Shown: positions 12,018 through 14,190 of the stretch, in pieces
Layout of the letters: the number at the start of each line of letters is the position of its first letter
Position numbering within the stretch: position 1 is the stretch's first letter
Assembly: GCA_937870675.1 (NCBI GenBank)
Contig: CALMZN010000011.1
Span: forward strand, 1-14,190
Reading direction: 5' to 3'
Source: an uncultured bacterium
GTDB taxonomy: Bacteria; Patescibacteriota; Patescibacteriia; UBA1558; GWA2-36-10
DNA: 14,190 bases
Translations under genes and position numbers: made by a program
Notes under the pieces: model-generated
What the model saw: the letters and a program-made list of their open reading frames with translations, nothing else
The model's database searches: none
What the model was told of the DNA's origin: nothing

Positions 12018-12368
12018 ATGACTGCTGTAAAAATTTCTGCTAAAAATTCTACCCAAGAATTATCTGCTATTAGGTCTGGCATGGTAGTTAAAGTACACGA
12101 AAAAATCAAAGAAAAAAACGCTAAAGGCGTTGAAAAAGAAAGAATTCAAATTTTTGAAGGATTGGTCTTGGCTCGCAAACACGGCAATGAAGCTGGAGCT
12201 ACTATTACTGTCCGCAAAATATCCGATGGTATTGCTGTCGAAAAAATCTACCACATTTTTTCACCAGCCGTTGCCAAAATTGAAGTAGTCAAAGAATTCG
12301 CTGTGCGTCGCGCAAAATTGGGCTATACTAGAACTAGCAAAAAGAAACTCCGAGAAAAAAAATCTTAA
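12018..12368 (+). CDS. rplS: 50S ribosomal protein L19
   Basis: L19 lies at the interface of the two ribosomal subunits. The 116-residue length is normal. Conserved segments appear in order: SGMVVKVHEKIKE, ERIQIFEGLVLARK, ATITVRKISDGIAVEKIYHIFSP, KIEVVKEFAVRRAKLGYTR, and a Lys/Arg-rich end. The start at 12018 has no SD and is preceded by A/T-rich leader. It has its own strong promoter and is followed by a hairpin and then tRNA-Leu, possibly on the same transcript. The neighbours rpsP and trmD, often linked to rplS, are absent. Confidence 0.95.
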   Translation: MTAVKISAKNSTQELSAIRSGMVVKVHEKIKEKNAKGVEKERIQIFEGLVLARKHGNEAGATITVRKISDGIAVEKIYHIFSPAVAKIEVVKEFAVRRAKLGYTRTSKKKLREKKS

Positions 12369-12377
12369 GCTAGCGAT

Positions 12378-12404
12378 AAACTTGCCTGCACACTGTGCAA
12401 GTTT
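12378..12404 (+). terminator. hairpin between rplS and tRNA-Leu
   Basis: AAACTTGC (12378-12385) pairs perfectly with GCAAGTTT (12397-12404). No T-tract follows, and tRNA-Leu starts three bases later, so it may be a processing site rather than a terminator. Confidence 0.5.
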
Positions 12405-12407
12405 AAC

Positions 12408-12493
12408 GGGCGGGTGGTGAAATGGTATACACGCAAGCTTGAGGTGCTTGTGGGAGCAATCCCGTAAGGGTTCAAGTCCCTTTCCGCCCACCA
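12408..12493 (+). tRNA. tRNA-Leu (GAG)
   Basis: An 86-base class II tRNA: acceptor GGGCGGG with TCCGCCC, anticodon stem CAAGC/GCTTG, loop TTGAGGT with anticodon GAG, long variable arm TGGGAGCAATCCCGT, T stem AAGGG/CCCTT with loop TTCAAGT, and encoded CCA. Confidence 0.95.
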
Positions 12494-12520
12494 TAAACCA
12501 TTCGCTACGCGCAGGTTTAT
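12493..12520 (+). repeat. hairpin directly after tRNA-Leu
   Basis: ATAAACC (12493-12499) pairs with GGTTTAT (12514-12520). The same stem with a different loop follows tRNA-Ala at 12832-12859. It may be a 3' processing signal or weak terminator. Confidence 0.6.
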
Positions 12521-12571
12521 GACGTAACCATTTATAATTATTTTTACTCGCCCAAAGTTTTGGGACTAAGT

Positions 12572-12607
12572 CCTGAACTTGAGGAGCGAAGCGACGAATA
12601 GTTCAGG
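12572..12607. repeat. inverted repeat abutting the broken tRNA-Ala
   Basis: CCTGAACT (12572-12579) and AGTTCAGG (12600-12607) are perfect complements. The right arm overlaps the first two bases of the tRNA-Ala remnant. The preceding 70 bases hold only A/T-rich sequence and a small CCCAAA/TTTGGG palindrome. Confidence 0.65.
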
Positions 12608-12620
12608 GCTCGTAGCTCAG

Positions 12621-12652
12621 TCCGCCTCGGCTCGCCGCCAAGGCGAGACGGG
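12621..12652. repeat. 32-bp palindrome inserted at the D loop
   Basis: CTCGCC and GGCGAG enclose GCCAA, with outer CCG/CGG. It separates GCTCAG from TTGGCTAGAGC of the tRNA-Ala copy. In style it resembles the palindrome at 557-581. Confidence 0.75.
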
Positions 12653-12675
12653 TTGGCTAGAGCATCGCGTTTGCA

Positions 12676-12718
12676 CCTGCCCGCCATCGGCTTCGCCGAT
12701 AGGCGAAGGCAAGGTGGG
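12676..12718. repeat. 43-bp palindrome inserted in the anticodon loop
   Basis: ATCGGC and GCCGAT enclose a short TTC loop, with outer CGCC/GGCG and CCTGCC/GGCAAGG pairings. It follows directly after TTTGCA of the anticodon loop. Confidence 0.75.
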
Positions 12719-12755
12719 TCGCGGAGTATTTTTAACAAAAATATTTAATAACTTC

Positions 12756-12832
12756 GGGCTCGTAGCTCAGTTGGCTAGAGCATCGCGTTTGCATCGCGAG
12801 GGTCAGCGGTTCGAATCCGCTCGAGTCCACCA
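12756..12832 (+). tRNA. tRNA-Ala (TGC)
   Basis: A 77-base cloverleaf: acceptor GGGCTCG with CGAGTCC (one G-T), D stem GCTC/GAGC, anticodon stem TCGCG/CGCGA, loop TTTGCAT with anticodon TGC, T stem AGCGG/CCGCT with loop TTCGAAT, and encoded CCA. It is the only intact alanine tRNA in the window. Confidence 0.95.
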
Positions 12833-12859
12833 TAAACCACTAGTTTCACTCAGGTTTAT
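12832..12859 (+). repeat. hairpin directly after tRNA-Ala
   Basis: ATAAACC (12832-12838) pairs with GGTTTAT (12853-12859), the same stem as after tRNA-Leu but with the loop ACTAGTTTCACTCA. Confidence 0.6.
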
Positions 12860-12895
12860 AATGTTGTCATTTATCTTAAATAAACTTTCTTACAA

Positions 12896-12972
12896 GGATG
12901 CTTAGCTCAGTTGGTTAGAGCGTCTCGTTTACACCGAGAAGGCCGGGGGTTCGAATCCCTCAGCATCCACCA
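12896..12972 (+). tRNA. tRNA-Val (TAC)
   Basis: A 77-base cloverleaf: acceptor GGATGCT with AGCATCC (fully paired), D stem GCTC/GAGC, anticodon stem TCTCG/CGAGA, loop TTTACAC with anticodon TAC, T stem GGGGG/CCCTC (one G-T) with loop TTCGAAT, and encoded CCA. It is the last tRNA before the recombinase. Confidence 0.95.
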
Positions 12973-12985
12973 AAGACGATTTGTC

Positions 12986-13159
12986 GCCTCGCTCGGGGCT
13001 TCGCCCCTCGCTTCGGCAGGCATTTCGGCCAGATAATTCCACGGATTTTTGAAATCAATCGCCAATTTTCCCGCCGCAAGGCGGCGGTTCATAAATTTAA
13101 AAATTTGTATTGCGACCTTGTCGCAATGAGCCGATGGTTTTCTTCCGCTTTCAGCGGAA
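12986..13159. repeat. run of four hairpins upstream of the recombinase
   Basis: GGGGC/GCCCC (12995-13007), inside a longer imperfect palindrome; CCGCCGC/GCGGCGG (13071-13087); ATTGCGAC/GTCGCAAT (13109-13127); TTCCGCT/AGCGGAA (13143-13159). All have perfect stems and 3-base loops. No convincing gene is seen between 12973 and 13233. Confidence 0.8.
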
Positions 13160-13233
13160 TACAAAATGAGATTTTAATAAATTGTTGGTGTAAAGCGTTG
13201 CCTTTTTATAAAATTAAAAACTTCTAAAAAACT

Positions 13234-14190
13234 ATGATTAAATACTTCATCTATTGTCGCAAATCAAGCGAGGACGAGGAAAGACAAATTTTGTCCATTG
13301 AGGCCCAGCTCGCCGAGCTGAGAGAGTTTGCCAAACAAAATAATCTTTTTGTGGTCAAAGAGTATTACGAAAGCAAAACCGCCAAAGAGCCGGGCCGAGA
13401 AGTTTTTAATTTTATGATGTCAGAAATTGAAAAAGGCAACGCAGAGGGAATTTTAGCGTGGAACCCTGATAGATTAGCCCGAAATTCAATAGACGGCGGT
13501 CGTGTTATTTATCTTGTAGATACTGGGAAAATTACCTCGCTAAAATTCCCGACATTTTGGTGCGAAGCGACACCACAGGGAAAATTTATGTTGAGTGTCG
13601 CTTTCGGACAAGCAAAATATTACACCGACAATTTAAGAGAAAACATTTTGCGCGGTATTCGCCAAAAAATACGCCGTGGTGAACTTTCGGCAAAAGCCCC
13701 TTTGGGATATTTCAATGAACCTCGTTTGCGAACTATTGAGCCAGACAAGAAGACTTTTCATAAAGTGAAAGAGTGTTTGGGGGCTTTTGCTACGGGACAA
13801 TATACGCTCACGGCAATTCAACGCAAAATGTTTTCTCTCGGCTTGATTGGCAAAGACGGAAAACTGCCCCATCTTTCTACAATTCAGAAAATTTTGACCA
13901 ATCCGTTTTACTACGGACATTTTCGCTATCGTGGCGAAATTCATCAAGGATCGCACAAGCCAATGATTTCAAAGAAACTTTTTGACCAAATACAAGAAGC
14001 GTTGATTTTGAACGGCAAGCCCCGCAAAAAGCGAGGACCGAAAAACTTTCAATTTATCAATTTTGCGGTTTGTGGCGAGTGTGGCTACGCTATCACAGCG
14101 GAAAGGCACATCAAGAAAAGCGGGCTAAAATTTGTATATTATCGTTGCACCCACAAAAGCAAAACGCAAAATTGTTCACAAACTCGTTTT
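13234..14190 (+). CDS. large serine recombinase (integrase), 3' end outside the window
   Basis: At least 319 residues, open to the right edge. The N-terminal resolvase domain starts MIKYFIYCRKSSEDEERQ, with S11 the likely nucleophile, and has DRLARN with its conserved Arg. From about 150, a Recombinase domain follows (APLGYFNEPRLR to STIQKILTNPFYYGHFRYRG), then the start of a zinc-ribbon domain (CGECGY, later YYRCTH). Such enzymes integrate and excise phages and mobile elements through a covalent serine-DNA link. Codon choice (frequent GCG, ACG, TCG and TTT) differs from the neighbouring genes, suggesting transfer. The start has no SD. It lies 261 bp after tRNA-Val. The rest of the element and its attachment sites are not visible. 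Confidence 0.92.
   Translation, partial: MIKYFIYCRKSSEDEERQILSIEAQLAELREFAKQNNLFVVKEYYESKTAKEPGREVFNFMMSEIEKGNAEGILAWNPDRLARNSIDGGRVIYLVDTGKITSLKFPTFWCEATPQGKFMLSVAFGQAKYYTDNLRENILRGIRQKIRRGELSAKAPLGYFNEPRLRTIEPDKKTFHKVKECLGAFATGQYTLTAIQRKMFSLGLIGKDGKLPHLSTIQKILTNPFYYGHFRYRGEIHQGSHKPMISKKLFDQIQEALILNGKPRKKRGPKNFQFINFAVCGECGYAITAERHIKKSGLKFVYYRCTHKSKTQNCSQTRF

Larger units (their letters stand above)
12606..12723 (+). pseudogene. tRNA-Ala remnant split by two palindromic insertions
   Basis: Three pieces match the intact tRNA-Ala at 12756 exactly and in order: 12606-12620 (acceptor arm and D stem), 12653-12675 (D loop to anticodon TGC and A37) and 12719-12723 (start of the 3' anticodon stem). 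Between them lie 32-bp and 43-bp palindromic sequences. The match stops at 12723, so the T arm and acceptor 3' strand are missing and no tRNA can form. Confidence 0.85.

Noticed and set aside
12606..12750. Intron-containing but functional tRNA-Ala
   Set aside because: There is no T arm or acceptor 3' strand after 12723, and the inserts are plain palindromes without intron features.
12579..12905. 108-residue plus-strand frame across the tRNA-Ala region, and a similar frame at 9806-9988
   Set aside because: They are read through tRNA genes and repeats, so they are spurious.
12980..13165. CRISPR-like array suggested by repeated hairpins
   Set aside because: The stems differ in sequence, and there are no constant repeats with equal spacers.

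Overview
The window looks like a chromosome segment of a candidate-phylum (Patescibacteria/CPR-type) bacterium, possibly of the Falkowbacteria/Magasanikbacteria kind. This rests on gene content and style, not on a search. It is AT-leaning with short intergenic gaps and many small palindromic repeats. Most housekeeping genes start behind A/T-rich leaders with no Shine-Dalgarno (SD) sequence, and the nucleotide economy appears to be of the salvage type. TGA is used as a stop, so the recoded Gracilibacteria/SR1 code is excluded.

Layout. 1-253: 3' end of a beta-CASP metallo-beta-lactamase RNase-like gene, followed by a strong hairpin terminator. 402-641 (-): a small hypothetical gene carrying an in-frame palindromic repeat. 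642-906: a regulatory region with a perfect DnaA box and, around a TATAAT promoter, two NrdR-like boxes 32 bp apart. 907-3867: a 986-residue adenosylcobalamin-dependent (class II) ribonucleotide reductase. 3929-4102: a 57-residue Cys/His-rich, metallothionein-like protein. 4191-4345: nested palindromic repeats. 4342-5580: a cluster of tiny membrane-protein genes, mostly on the minus strand, with canonical promoters, strong SDs and terminators. 5659-7180: an apparent operon of cob(I)alamin adenosyltransferase, a DUF4430 (transcobalamin-C-terminal-like) anchored protein and a DUF6580-like membrane protein. 7201-7506 (-): an Smr-domain protein. 7667-9651: PilT ATPase plus a cNMP-fold/GAF protein, overlapping by one base. 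9729-9905: tRNA-Lys(CTT) and tRNA-Arg(TCG). 10077-10361: a self-contained unit for a 52-residue proline-rich peptide. 10401-11886: an RluA/RluD-type pseudouridine synthase and a CMP-kinase-like P-loop kinase. 12018-12368: ribosomal protein L19. 12408-12972: tRNA-Leu(GAG), a broken tRNA-Ala copy split by two palindromes, intact tRNA-Ala(TGC) and tRNA-Val(TAC). 12986-13159: a run of perfect hairpins. 13234-14190: a large serine recombinase cut by the window edge.

How the genes may work together. The reductase needs adenosylcobalamin. The adenosyltransferase and the two envelope genes downstream plausibly capture, import and adenosylate scavenged corrinoid for it. The reductase promoter looks NrdR-controlled. 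PilT and its coupled sensor-like partner suggest regulated pilus retraction. The tRNA/recombinase end of the window looks plastic, with repeat insertions, a broken tRNA and a likely mobile element. The least explained parts are the SD-led microprotein genes, the metallothionein-like protein beside the reductase, and the palindromic repeats that have entered both a tRNA and a protein gene.
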